Of a stretch of DNA of 17,295 nucleotides, positions 5,663 through 13,507 are shown piece by piece. Positions within the stretch are counted from its first letter, which is position 1. Each line of letters starts with the position of its first letter. This DNA comes from Planctomycetaceae bacterium (GTDB taxonomy: Bacteria; Planctomycetota; Planctomycetia; Pirellulales; Thermoguttaceae): NCBI GenBank assembly GCA_031267635.1, contig JAIRYX010000040.1, forward strand, positions 1 through 17,295, given 5' to 3'. Position numbers and translations under genes: made by a program. The notes under the pieces were generated by a model. That model was not told the DNA's origin. It did no database searches and worked only from the letters and a program-made list of their open reading frames with translations.

Positions 5663-8311
5663 ATGAAAAACCGTTATTCACGATTGTTTTGGACAGCCGT
5701 ACTGCTTGTCGCGGCAATTTCCGTGACCGCAAAGGCACAAGACGAAAAAACCTTGATTGAAACTTACGCGCAAGACGGAACGACTTATTTTGCGGTCGGA
5801 TTGGCTGTTACCGAACCGCCGCAAGATATGAAACCGCAAGCGTATGAAATCGTTATCGTGGTGGACACCTCGACTCCTCAAAAAGGAGCGTTTCGTACCG
5901 CTTCGATTGACGCAGTAAAACAAACGTTGGCGTCGCTTCCGAAAAATGCGAGCGTGCAAATTTTTACTGCCGACGTCGAGACAAAACCATTGACGGAAAC
6001 ATTTGTCAACATCGAAGACAAGGAAGCAATCAATAAAGCGTTACAAGCGTTGAATGCCAGTACGCCCCTTGGTGCGGGCGATCTTACCGGCACGTTGAAC
6101 GCCGTTGCGGACGTGTTCGATGAAAAAAGTCAAGCCACTCCGTTGGTTCTTCTTATCGGAAGCGGAAACAGCGATATTTCAGTCGATATTGACGAACCAT
6201 TGAGTCAAGTTATTCGCAAACTTCATACGAAAAAAATTCCAGTCAATACATTTGCTCTCGGTGAAACGCCCGCATACGACATTCTCGGACAAGTCGCTAT
6301 GCAAACCGGCGGAAGCGTCGTTCCCGCACAAGGAATTGCTAATGAAGAAAAAGGGACAATAATCGCGACGGTATTGACAAGCTCTGTATTTTGGGCGTCT
6401 GGAATTGGTGAAGCATGGTTTACAACAGAACCGTTTCCCAATAATCCGATTCCGCCGCTCCGTTCCGACCGTTATACTTATTTGGTCGGAAAAACAACCG
6501 ATGCGTTGGATTTGTCGAAAATTCAATTGAAGGTCGAAAACCGTGAATTGGACGAAACCGTTTGCACTTGGGACGTCGTGGTGAAACCATCGGACAAAAA
6601 CAATGCGTTTCTTGCGGCGTTAGTCAGCAACACGGAAGAAATCGGCGATAACGGTTTTTCGTTGGCGTTGGCTGGAGACGGTTATCTTAATATAGCGAAA
6701 AATCATTTTATCGCTGAAGAGTTTGCCGATGAGCTCGGCACAATACGGACGCAACGGCTTTCAACCGCCGAAAAAGAATTACGAAAAGATGAGTTAACAA
6801 GTCAGATTGTTGAAGATATTGAACCGAAAATTTCAACAGATAAACCGTTGATTGATCGATTTTCCACAAACAAATCTCTGATTGATTCGCAAATGGATGC
6901 GGAAGTCAATTATGTGATTAGTCAATCGCAAAAGAAAATGAAAGACAGTCCGGAAGATGTGTTACAAGATTTGCGTTTGATGATTCAACAAGTGAAGCAA
7001 TCGACAGATTTGTCGGAAAATATACGAAACCGATTGTTGGGACGTTTGGAAAATCTGCTCAAACAAACGACCGCGAAAATCCATGTTCGTGATTTGCAAT
7101 ATCAGGAACGTCAAACTCGCCTTGCCGCTCTCCAAGAACGGCAAATTGAGGAAGACCGTGTGGTTCAAAACACGAGAAAACTAGAATCTATTATGGGACG
7201 TTTTCAGACATTGATGAATCTGAAAGATTACAAAAATGCGGAAACGATGGCGCATTCGGCAAAAGAAATTTCTGGAACCTCAACGGCTCCGACTGCCGGC
7301 GTCTTGACGGCACGCGGTCAAGATATTCTCAAGCAATATAAAGATTACAGCGAACGGTTAGACCGCGCAACAGTGGAAGAATCGTTGAGTATTCTAAAAA
7401 CGAATATCATTGTGCCGGATGACACGCCGCTCGTTTATCCTGATGCGGAAACATGGGCGTTGATGAAAGAATATCGTCAGGAACATTATGAAGTGATGAG
7501 TCTCGGCAATGAATCCACGAAAGAAAAGAATATCCGAAAAGCGTTAACTGAAACGGTCGATATTAAAAAACCGGAAAGAGAAGACGGTACGGAAAATACA
7601 TTTGGGGCGTTATTAGATTCGTGGAAAGAATACTTCGCGGAAAAAAATATACCTTTCGACGTTATTATTGACGAAAAAGCGTTCGGCATTGAAGATATGC
7701 CGGCATTAACCCGTGATACGGAGATTGAATTTTATGACAAACTCACTATTAGCGGCATTTCGTTTCGCAACGCTTTGAAACTTGTTCTGCGGCAATTTGA
7801 AGAAAGCAGTGAAGGAAAAATTTCTTACATCATCCGTGATGAAGTATTGACAATTGTTCCGAAAACGATTGCCGATCAGGAACTCGTCATATTGGCTTAT
7901 CCGATTGGCGATCTTGGATTTGTTCCAATGTCCGGTGGCGGCGGTGGCTATGGCAACAGCGGCGGATACGGCAACAGTGGCGGCTATGGCAACAGCGGCG
8001 GATACGGCAACAGCGGCGGCTATGGAGGAAGTAGTTACGGTGGTTATGGAGGAAGCAGTTATGGAGGAGGAGGTAGCTATGGAAGTAATCGTAGTTACGG
8101 CGGACGTTATAATGTTACATCCGGCGATACGAGTTACGTTTCCTCGCCATCAATGCCTTACGAAAGTCTTCTTCGTTACAATTACTATCAAAACATGAAT
8201 CGTCGCGGATTGCTTTATTCGCCGAATACAAATGATTCGTACCGAAATTACTCGGTTATCGACGAAGAAGCTCAAAATGCGATTGATTTACAAAAAAAAA
8301 CGAATCGGTAA
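5663..8311 (+). CDS. Secreted VWA / STN-like protein with Gly-Tyr-rich tail
   Basis: The function is unknown; it is a predicted exported protein. Residues 1-25 form a signal peptide (KNRYSR, hydrophobic core, AKA before QDEK). Residues 61-222 look like a von Willebrand A fold: YEIVIVVDTS, then VLLIGSG, then IPVNTFALG. The metal site is degenerate, with DTSTP (68-72) instead of DxSxS and no Asp in the third loop. Residues 365-545 are helical and charged, probably coiled coil. Residues 650-750 resemble the short N-terminal (STN) fold of secretins and TonB receptors (DKLTISGISFRNALKLVL, YIIRDEVLTIVP, LVILAYPIGDL), an arrangement I associate with planctomycete proteins. Residues 757-815 are GGYGNS/SYGG repeats. 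The gene ends at an A9 run where the next ORF's frame opens, so the native product may continue into it. Confidence 0.85.
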   Translation: MKNRYSRLFWTAVLLVAAISVTAKAQDEKTLIETYAQDGTTYFAVGLAVTEPPQDMKPQAYEIVIVVDTSTPQKGAFRTASIDAVKQTLASLPKNASVQIFTADVETKPLTETFVNIEDKEAINKALQALNASTPLGAGDLTGTLNAVADVFDEKSQATPLVLLIGSGNSDISVDIDEPLSQVIRKLHTKKIPVNTFALGETPAYDILGQVAMQTGGSVVPAQGIANEEKGTIIATVLTSSVFWASGIGEAWFTTEPFPNNPIPPLRSDRYTYLVGKTTDALDLSKIQLKVENRELDETVCTWDVVVKPSDKNNAFLAALVSNTEEIGDNGFSLALAGDGYLNIAKNHFIAEEFADELGTIRTQRLSTAEKELRKDELTSQIVEDIEPKISTDKPLIDRFSTNKSLIDSQMDAEVNYVISQSQKKMKDSPEDVLQDLRLMIQQVKQSTDLSENIRNRLLGRLENLLKQTTAKIHVRDLQYQERQTRLAALQERQIEEDRVVQNTRKLESIMGRFQTLMNLKDYKNAETMAHSAKEISGTSTAPTAGVLTARGQDILKQYKDYSERLDRATVEESLSILKTNIIVPDDTPLVYPDAETWALMKEYRQEHYEVMSLGNESTKEKNIRKALTETVDIKKPEREDGTENTFGALLDSWKEYFAEKNIPFDVIIDEKAFGIEDMPALTRDTEIEFYDKLTISGISFRNALKLVLRQFEESSEGKISYIIRDEVLTIVPKTIADQELVILAYPIGDLGFVPMSGGGGGYGNSGGYGNSGGYGNSGGYGNSGGYGGSSYGGYGGSSYGGGGSYGSNRSYGGRYNVTSGDTSYVSSPSMPYESLLRYNYYQNMNRRGLLYSPNTNDSYRNYSVIDEEAQNAIDLQKKTNR
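7943..8032 (+). repeat. 18-bp tandem repeat encoding GGYGNS
   Basis: There are five consecutive 18-bp units. The first four encode GGYGNS and the fifth GGYGGS. They alternate GGCTAT and GGATAC codon choices, then decay into irregular SYGG repeats up to about 8100. The in-frame unit length means copy number can change without breaking the protein. Confidence 0.95.
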
Positions 8312-8319
8312 AGCCGATT
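8292..8319 (+). promoter_or_regulatory. A9 slippery run plus stem-loop at the ORF junction
   Basis: In the VWA frame the run is read CAA AAA AAA ACG, which contains A AAA AAA in the register of canonical -1 slippery heptamers. AATCGG (8303-8308) and CCGATT (8314-8319) form a perfect 6-bp stem whose loop contains the VWA stop codon. A one-base backward slip joins the two ORFs. The gap from slip site to stem is shorter than the usual 5-8 bases, so transcriptional slippage on A9 or a simple indel are equally possible. Confidence 0.45.
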
Positions 8320-9645
8320 TTGAATACAATTGATATGAATCTGCTCAACAATGAACATGTAGGGCAGGTTTTGGATTCTCTTTTTGAACAGTATCAGATT
8401 TCTGACGCTGTTCTTTCTCGTTCTGTCCGTTCTTTAATGACGGCGCATAAATATCGTCAGGCGGCGAATTTGCTGTACGCTGCCATTCGCAATGATCAAG
8501 CGGAATTTTGGGTTTATGGCGCGTTGCGTCTGGCGTTGGAAGCGGATCATGCGCCTGCTCAAGAATTGGAACGAGCAATTCTTGCGATCGCGTCGTTTTT
8601 AAACACGCCTGATGAACGCTTGATGCTTGCGATTTCGCTGGAACGTTCCGGTCTGGATAAACGCGCGTTGCAAATGTATTGCGAAGTTTGCAAAGCGATT
8701 CCGCACATCGCGATTCCGTATCGTTTTGCTTTTCGCACGGCGCAAAAACTCAACGATGAAAAAGCGTTAAAAGAATTAACGCTTGGCGTCGCGTCGCAAT
8801 CATGGAACGGAAAGGAAATGCAGGAACTTTGGGAACGCGGCTCAATGATTGCCGACGGTTTGCTGACGCAATTACGCAACGCCAATCGCCGCAAAGAAGC
8901 CGATGAATATGCGGCGGCGTTGCGTGAAGCGTTGCGTTGCGATTGTATTGTGTTTTTCGAGTACGCGGGCGATGCGGAAGTGGATATTTCCGTGAAAGAA
9001 CCGGCAAACACTATTTGTTGGTTCGGCAATCCTCAAACGCCGTCCGGCGGCGTTCTTGGTCGGAATTGGCTTTCCGCCGCTTCAAAAACCGGCTTAAAAA
9101 ACGGCAGCTATATGTGTCCCACAGGGTTTAGCGGAACGTATGAAGTTCTTGTCGAACGAATTTGGGGAAATGTTGTTCCGGGAAATCGCGTCAATGTTAC
9201 CGTTTATACAAATTTCGGAACCAACGACGCTTTGAAACAAACGAAAACGGTCACATTAGATGAAAACGGCATGGCTTTGATACGCTTCCAATTAAAAGAC
9301 GGTCGCCGCATAGAATCCATCGACGATGCGGAGCTTATAGCGTTATCCGACGAGGCAAACCGTGTGCGAATGACTTCGCAAATTGCAAAAGCGCAAACCG
9401 CTTCAAAGAATTCCTCCGCTTCATCCGCTACGGAAAAAAACACCGATTCCAAACCGAGCAATTCACGAACTGTTTATCAACCGCGCACGCTCATGGTTCC
9501 GTCAGGAACAACAGTAGACTCGCTGGACGCCTCGACAAAAATATCTTCCGCCAAGACAGGAAGCCGAAAATTTGTACGTGTCTCTCCTGCGGCAAATTTT
9601 CAATCAGTAAAAAAAATCGTAGAATTTAATATGACGCAAAACTAA
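8320..9645 (+). CDS. Helical-repeat / DUF2135-like protein, possible continuation of the VWA protein
   Basis: The function is unknown. Residues 7-210 are alpha-helical, with a repeated pattern typical of TPR-like solenoids (KYRQAANLLYAAI, LERSGLDKRALQMY). Residues 212-335 form a predicted beta domain containing GTYEVLVERIWGNVVPG and VNVTVYTNFGT, which recalls DUF2135-type domains; this is from pattern memory, not a search. The last 100 residues are Ser/Thr/Lys-rich and probably disordered. The annotated start is TTG at 8320, with ATG at 8335 as alternative; neither has a ribosome binding site. There is no signal peptide, although the preceding partner is exported. The frame is open from 8287, upstream of the VWA stop. 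Together these suggest it is translated as the C-terminal 448 residues of a 1327-residue fusion, or that a recent indel split one gene. Confidence 0.8.
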   Translation: MNTIDMNLLNNEHVGQVLDSLFEQYQISDAVLSRSVRSLMTAHKYRQAANLLYAAIRNDQAEFWVYGALRLALEADHAPAQELERAILAIASFLNTPDERLMLAISLERSGLDKRALQMYCEVCKAIPHIAIPYRFAFRTAQKLNDEKALKELTLGVASQSWNGKEMQELWERGSMIADGLLTQLRNANRRKEADEYAAALREALRCDCIVFFEYAGDAEVDISVKEPANTICWFGNPQTPSGGVLGRNWLSAASKTGLKNGSYMCPTGFSGTYEVLVERIWGNVVPGNRVNVTVYTNFGTNDALKQTKTVTLDENGMALIRFQLKDGRRIESIDDAELIALSDEANRVRMTSQIAKAQTASKNSSASSATEKNTDSKPSNSRTVYQPRTLMVPSGTTVDSLDASTKISSAKTGSRKFVRVSPAANFQSVKKIVEFNMTQN

Positions 9646-9676
9646 AATTCGATAACAATGAGTCAACTAGAATTTT

Positions 9677-9700
9677 ACAACCGTTTCCGTTGTTTTTTTT
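9677..9700 (+). terminator. Candidate terminator after the 8320-9645 gene
   Basis: ACAAC and GTTGT form a 5-bp stem with a 7-base loop, followed by an uninterrupted T-run to 9700. The stem is weak, but the T-run and the position 32 bases after the stop are right. Confidence 0.45.
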
Positions 9701-9760
9701 CTATGGTCTTCAATTTTTAACTTGTAACACAATGTTCGATAAGAAATCTCGTGATTATAC

Positions 9761-9910
9761 CAGTCGCTCAACCCCAATAAATCCGCACGGCAACAGGGGA
9801 ACTACTACGAAGTTCCTCAATTTCCCTTGATATAAAAAATGTCAAATTTATAGGTATTTTACGTTGAAAAATGCCGATTGCCGTGCGGATTTATTTGGCT
9901 TGGGCAACTG
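9761..9910. repeat. 150-bp MITE-like element with 33-bp terminal inverted repeats
   Basis: The left arm 9761-9793 (CAGTCGCTCAA...ATCCGCACGGCAA) and the right arm 9878-9910 are inverted copies with four mismatches in 33 bp. The 84-bp centre is AT-rich and noncoding, with a small inner hairpin GGAACT/AGTTCC. Related single arms or collapsed copies occur at 861-886, 4947-4989 and, more weakly, 13241-13306. No clear target-site duplication is visible. It fits a dispersed non-autonomous element. Confidence 0.8.
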
Positions 9911-10033
9911 AATCGTTACAGTATTGTATAAATCAATCCCTTCCCCAAATGTAAAATAAGCAGCAAAACTAAAATACGGCTTTTATTGGATTATGTGTGC
10001 CAACAAAAAGCCCCGGCTGATGATAATTTACTT

Positions 10034-10053
10034 GCACGCAAGCGTGCCTTTTT
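10034..10053 (+). terminator. Candidate terminator between convergent genes
   Basis: GCACG and CGTGC form a GC-rich stem around CAAG, followed by CCTTTTT in the plus direction. On the minus strand the sequence after the stem is not T-rich, so it acts mainly for plus-strand transcripts. Confidence 0.5.
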
Positions 10054-10081
10054 CGCTGTCATATTACCTATCAATCAAAAT

Positions 10082-11092
10082 TCAAGGCAATAATTCTGTT
10101 ACTTCTGTTTCTTCTGCATTATTTTGGTTGTCTTCGTCGTGTTGATGATCGAAAACAACACGTCCGGTTTGTTCATAAGCGTTGACAATTTGCTGTACCA
10201 AGCTATGCCGCACGATGTCGGACGCTTCTAACCGCACCGTGCCGATTCCTTCAATTCCTTTTAAACGAATCAACGCATCGACAAGACCGCTTTTTTTATG
10301 CGACGGAAGGTCGGTTTGTGTAATGTCGCCGCAAACGGCAATTCGTGAACCGAATCCCATCCGTGTCAAAAACATTTTCATTTGTGCAACTGTCGTATTC
10401 TGCGCTTCGTCGAGAATAATGTAAGCGTTGTTGAGTGTTCGTCCCCGCATATACGCAAGTGGAATGACTTCTACGCGGTCTTCTTCTATTGCACGACGCA
10501 GCATGTCGCGTTCGATCATTTCACCCAATGCGTCGAACAGCGGACGCAAATACGGATTGATTTTCGCATGCAAATCGCCGGGCAAAAACCCAAGATTTTC
10601 GCCCGCTTCCACCGCCGGACGCACCAAAACGATTTTTTTTATTTCCTCCGACCGCAACGCCTCAACCGCACGCGCTACTGCAAGATACGTTTTGCCCGTT
10701 CCCGCCGGACCAGTACAAAGCACAACCTCTTTTTTGCGAAGCGTTTCGACATAACGCCCTTGCCCCGCCGTTTTCGGACGCACACGTTTTGTTCCGTAAA
10801 CGTCAAGCGGTTTTACGTCGGAAATTCGATCACCCTGTAAAATTTCCGAAATAGCCCGTTGCACATCATCGGCGACTAATTCCCCGTGCTTTTTGACATA
10901 ACACTGCAACTGTTCAAACAACAACGACGTTTTGCGAATAGATTCTGCGTCGCCTTTCAGGGAAATATTCGCCGCGTCCACAGTGACCTGAACACCGAAC
11001 GCACGACGAATCATTCGCAAATATTCGTCTGACGGACCGAATACTTTTTGCAAAATTAAATGGTCAAGAATGGATACTAATGCGTCTGACAT
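10082..11092 (-). CDS. phoH: PhoH-like ATPase
   Basis: This cytoplasmic P-loop ATPase of the PhoH family is related to the helicase core of superfamily 1 and is linked in other bacteria to RNA metabolism; the exact role is not settled. The Walker A is GPAGTGKT at 128-135. Between the P-loop sites is the family signature RPAVEAGENLGFLPGDLHAK (158-177). The Walker B is AYIILDEAQN (223-232), followed by CGDITQTDLP, a sensor-like motif. The N-terminal 100 residues precede the ATPase core and may form a small RNA-binding-like domain. At 336 residues it has the normal length, and the C-terminus is acidic. The start ATG has no evident ribosome binding site, but the N-terminus aligns with family length. 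It stands alone, without the usual ybeY neighbour. Confidence 0.95.
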   Translation of the reverse strand: MSDALVSILDHLILQKVFGPSDEYLRMIRRAFGVQVTVDAANISLKGDAESIRKTSLLFEQLQCYVKKHGELVADDVQRAISEILQGDRISDVKPLDVYGTKRVRPKTAGQGRYVETLRKKEVVLCTGPAGTGKTYLAVARAVEALRSEEIKKIVLVRPAVEAGENLGFLPGDLHAKINPYLRPLFDALGEMIERDMLRRAIEEDRVEVIPLAYMRGRTLNNAYIILDEAQNTTVAQMKMFLTRMGFGSRIAVCGDITQTDLPSHKKSGLVDALIRLKGIEGIGTVRLEASDIVRHSLVQQIVNAYEQTGRVVFDHQHDEDNQNNAEETEVTELLP

Positions 11093-11373
11093 GAAAAAAT
11101 GAAACGTTGGAAAATTGATTTTATTGTTTGTCTAATACTTTGATCTTAATGATTTGCATAATGACCATGATTTTGTTTTCATAAATATATGCCTATCATG
11201 TGAATCATAAAAATCAAAGTTTAAGATTGAATTTATATAATTTGACCAAGAAGTGTTTTTGTTGTCAATCCATCATGCTTAATTTTTTGTTACTTAAAAT
11301 TCGTGTTTTATTGCAGATTGTTATTGATAGAGAGAAAATCAGCGAGAACAACGCAAAATAATCTTTCACATCA
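11093..11373. other. AT-rich upstream region of phoH
   Basis: This 281-bp stretch contains the phoH leader. No convincing promoter hexamers, ribosome binding site or RNA gene can be seen, and short frames here lack coding character. Confidence 0.4.
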
Positions 11374-11996
11374 TTAGCCGAGTAGTACGTCGTTTGGCTC
11401 AACGAGCTTGTGATCAGCGACTTGATCGTGTTGACTGGAACGATCATCGAACAGCACGCACTCAAACGCATAATCATACATCAAGCCGTTTGCGGCGTAT
11501 AGCTTGTTCGTCAGGAACGAGCGATACGCCGCGCCGGTCAACTGGTCGGTGTTATCGTAAACATCATCCACCGTTTTGGTTGTATCGCCGAGCGGTGTGA
11601 AATCAAAATCCGTGACGCGGCTTGCGGCGTCTCAACCAAAATCATAGTCGGCAAAAACCGTACTTCCGTTTTGATGTTTGAGATCAACAACCGCCTCATG
11701 CCGTCATAAGAATAGTTCGTATCATAAACTTTTGACGTTGCTCCGATCGAAGCGTAACCGGTTTTCATCGTGGGTTGACCGACGGCGCTGTAGGTATAAG
11801 TCGCCTGTTTCGATAAACCGCCACCTTGCTGAACAATTGGTGGGACCTGACCGTTTGCGTGATACGCATACGTGTTGGAAAAATCGTTTGTCGTGCCGAT
11901 TTTGGTTGGCAACAGCGTCAGGCGACTCAAAATGTCATACGAATTGGTAAACATCTTCGTTGGTATTGGAACAAATAATGGGACATGACTCATCAT
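11374..11996 (-). pseudogene. Decayed RHS/YD-repeat protein fragment
   Basis: The minus strand translates into YD-repeat-like segments spread over frames: YDILSRLTLLPTK, TYTYSAVGQPTMKTGY and YSYDGMRRLL in 11538-11996, then, after a frame change near 11655, ADYDFG, a stop, and DAASRVTDFDFTPLGDTT leading into VYDNTDQLTGAAY in 11374-11640. RHS/YD proteins are large surface or toxin-delivery polypeptides, and only about 200 residues remain here. At least one frameshift and one nonsense codon (TGA where the flanking YD pattern predicts an aromatic residue) make it nonfunctional. It lacks both termini. The neighbouring remnants are transposases on the same strand. Confidence 0.75.
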
Positions 11997-12061
11997 TATA
12001 TAGCCGCTCCTGAAAAAGTTCCAATGAAAATTTCATCGTCGCGATCTTATCAGCCACAAGT

Positions 12062-12596
12062 TCATTTGGTTCGCAAGCCAAGCGGCAAAACAAGGCGGAT
12101 ACGAAAAAAATCAGCGTGGAACCGGGCGGTTCGCCGTTTCTTGCGGCGTTTTTCGCAACCGCGAAGTCCCGCGTTGCTCGTGTTGTGAATCAATATCTTC
12201 GCGTCGCCTTTGTAATCGCTTTTGGCGTCATGTGTGTCGGCGGATATTTCGCGTATCGAAACGCCCGTCATTTTCTCGCCGTCGGCTATCGTTTTGGCAA
12301 GCGTCTGACCATCGTAAGGATTACCGGGACAATTCTCAACATTCAGAATAAAATTCTTATCAATAACCGCATTTCCGGCGTCAATAACTCAATTTCTGGT
12401 GCCAATAACTCAGTTTCCGGCGCCAACAACGCGGTTTCCGGCTTCCCCATTTGCGTTATTGGCTTCAATATTTGTGTTGGCGGCGCTGGGTTTGGGAATC
12501 GTATTGGCGATCGAACAGGTTCCACTCAACATGATGTGCGAGCTGGATGATCTCGTGCGTTTCGTAAAGAAAATCGTCGAGACGACGATTGAACAT
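12062..12596 (-). pseudogene. Decayed IS5-family-like transposase
   Basis: The minus strand begins at ATG 12594-12596 with MFNRRLDDFLYETHE and LAHHVEWNLFDRQY, which resembles the N-terminus of IS5-family transposases (FL.PKHELV.LAD.IDW). This frame stops after 43 residues at 12465. After the 21-bp tandem array, the C-terminal signature appears at about 12340-12180: NPYDGQTLAKTIADGEKMTG, then IREISADT and RRKKRR. NPYDGxTL followed by an E..TG is characteristic of the catalytic end of these enzymes. Most of the central catalytic domain is missing. The family assignment is from remembered motifs and should be read as probable. Confidence 0.6.
12361..12444. repeat. 21-bp tandem repeat inside the IS5-like remnant
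   Basis: There are four 21-bp units starting CAATAAC(C/T) or CAACAAC and ending TTTC(C/T)GG plus three bases, with one or two more degenerate units up to 12486. Plus-strand translation gives SGANNSV heptads and minus-strand gives LLAPETE heptads; neither has a start context, so coding is unlikely. The array sits where the transposase centre should be. Confidence 0.85.
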
Positions 12597-12600
12597 GTCG

Positions 12601-12664
12601 GACTAACCGGATTGTTGAGGGATAAAGTGGAACGCATTTCATCTCCCCAACAATCCGGTCAGTC
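12601..12664. repeat. 20-bp inverted repeat next to the IS5-like start
   Basis: GACTAACCGGATTGTTGAGG (12601-12620) and its inverted counterpart at 12645-12664 match at 18 of 20 positions, with a 24-base spacer. It lies just upstream of the minus-strand transposase start, so one arm may be the terminal inverted repeat of that IS. It could also be an independent hairpin. Confidence 0.6.
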
Positions 12665-12718
12665 ACGAGGACACTCCAACTCCGCAGCAGCGAGTATCGC
12701 GTCATATTTTTTATAAAA

Positions 12719-13204
12719 TCATTTGAAGTCAGAACCAGACAACCCGACAAATTTTTTGTGTTCGTCTTGTTTGTAATTGTCAACCATACCAGTGCTGATT
12801 GGCACGCCAAGAACATTGGCAAGTAGTTTCGACGTCTTATCCTGATCCATGCTGACGTTGGCGTACCGGTTCAACAAAACAACCGTTGCGTCAACACCTT
12901 CGCCATATTGCTTGGTCGCCGAAACGTTCGCGGGGAAGTCGGCAGCCGTCACCTCGTCGCAACACGGACATTGCACCTCTGTCTTATCATACTCCGTAAC
13001 GACGACCTTGATTTCAACATCGACCGTGTCGCGTGTTTCCGTAACTTTGCCGACAACCCCAGGAGTCGTCGACGAAACTGAACTGTTAGAGATGTTCATG
13101 CCAAGACGTGCCTCAAGCTCCGCAACTCGCAAAATCAAATGATCAACGATTTCAGCCAAATGGTTATTGGCTAAAAACAATCGCTCGATTAACTCCGCAT
13201 CCAA
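12719..13204 (-). pseudogene. IS66-family transposase (TnpC), truncated N-terminal part
   Basis: IS66 TnpC is the DDE transposase of IS66-type elements. The 161 residues preserve the N-terminal order: a leucine-rich helix (LILRVAELEARLGMNISNSS, where the family has LEARLGxNSxNSS), a reduced zinc-finger remnant CPCC at 79-82, PANVSATKQYGEGVDA, and then LLNRYANVSMDQ with LLANVLGVPISTGMV. The family's full length is about 500 residues; here it ends right after the VPISTG motif, and the last residues do not fit the family. The zinc finger lacks its second cysteine pair. The companion tnpA and tnpB genes are absent. It is a truncated, dead copy. Confidence 0.85.
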
Positions 13205-13507
13205 AATGTCACCAAAATCTGCTTAATTCATCATAATAGAATAAATCCGCAAAGTCAAGTCAATGCCAAAAGGCAAAAAATCGGGGTGACTGAAGAGTTA
13301 CAAATTTTCTATGAGCGCGGTGTTTTCTGTGATTAAAAGTAGATTGCTTGGAATTGAAAAAATTCCTCGTAATGGGACGCTTGATTCTTTGGCTTGACAT
13401 TGGATAATAAAGTTTGTAGACTGATTTTGTTTAGAAGACAAATACAATTGATACTATTTTTGACTCGCTTTTACAGGGGCTTTATTCTGTCGAGACAACT
13501 TATAATT
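13205..13507. other. Intergenic region upstream of uppS
   Basis: It contains a weak relative of the dispersed repeat at 13241-13306 and the uppS leader. The uppS frame is open back to 13394, but those 38 extra residues are hydrophobic/basic, do not belong to the family and have no ribosome binding site. Confidence 0.45.
13241..13306. repeat. Possible degenerate copy of the 33-bp inverted-repeat family
   Basis: ATAAATCCGCA at 13241 matches the core of the arm at 9761-9793, and GGGGTGACTGAAGAGTTACA at 13285-13304 resembles the right outer end (GGGCAACTGAATCGTTACA at 9902). Between them is the hairpin TGCCAAAAGGCA. The match is short, so this is tentative. Confidence 0.3.

Larger units (their letters stand above)
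9646..10081. other. Convergent intergenic region with a MITE-like element
   Basis: This region lies between two convergent genes. It carries a weak terminator at 9677-9700, the inverted-repeat element at 9761-9910 and a stronger terminator at 10034-10053. No gene is seen; in particular there is no ybeY, which often follows phoH. Confidence 0.6.

Noticed and set aside
7854..8198. 114-residue plus-strand frame rich in Met/Ala/Thr/Val repeats
   Set aside because: It is the +1 shadow of the GGYGNS repeat region in the VWA gene.
12116..12550. 144-residue plus-strand ORF with SGANNSV repeats
   Set aside because: It runs antisense to recognisable transposase motifs and through the 21-bp tandem array, and has no ribosome binding site.
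13394..13507. 38-residue N-terminal extension of UppS
   Set aside because: It does not belong to the family, which starts a few residues before the catalytic DGNGRW motif, and there is no initiation signal at 13394.
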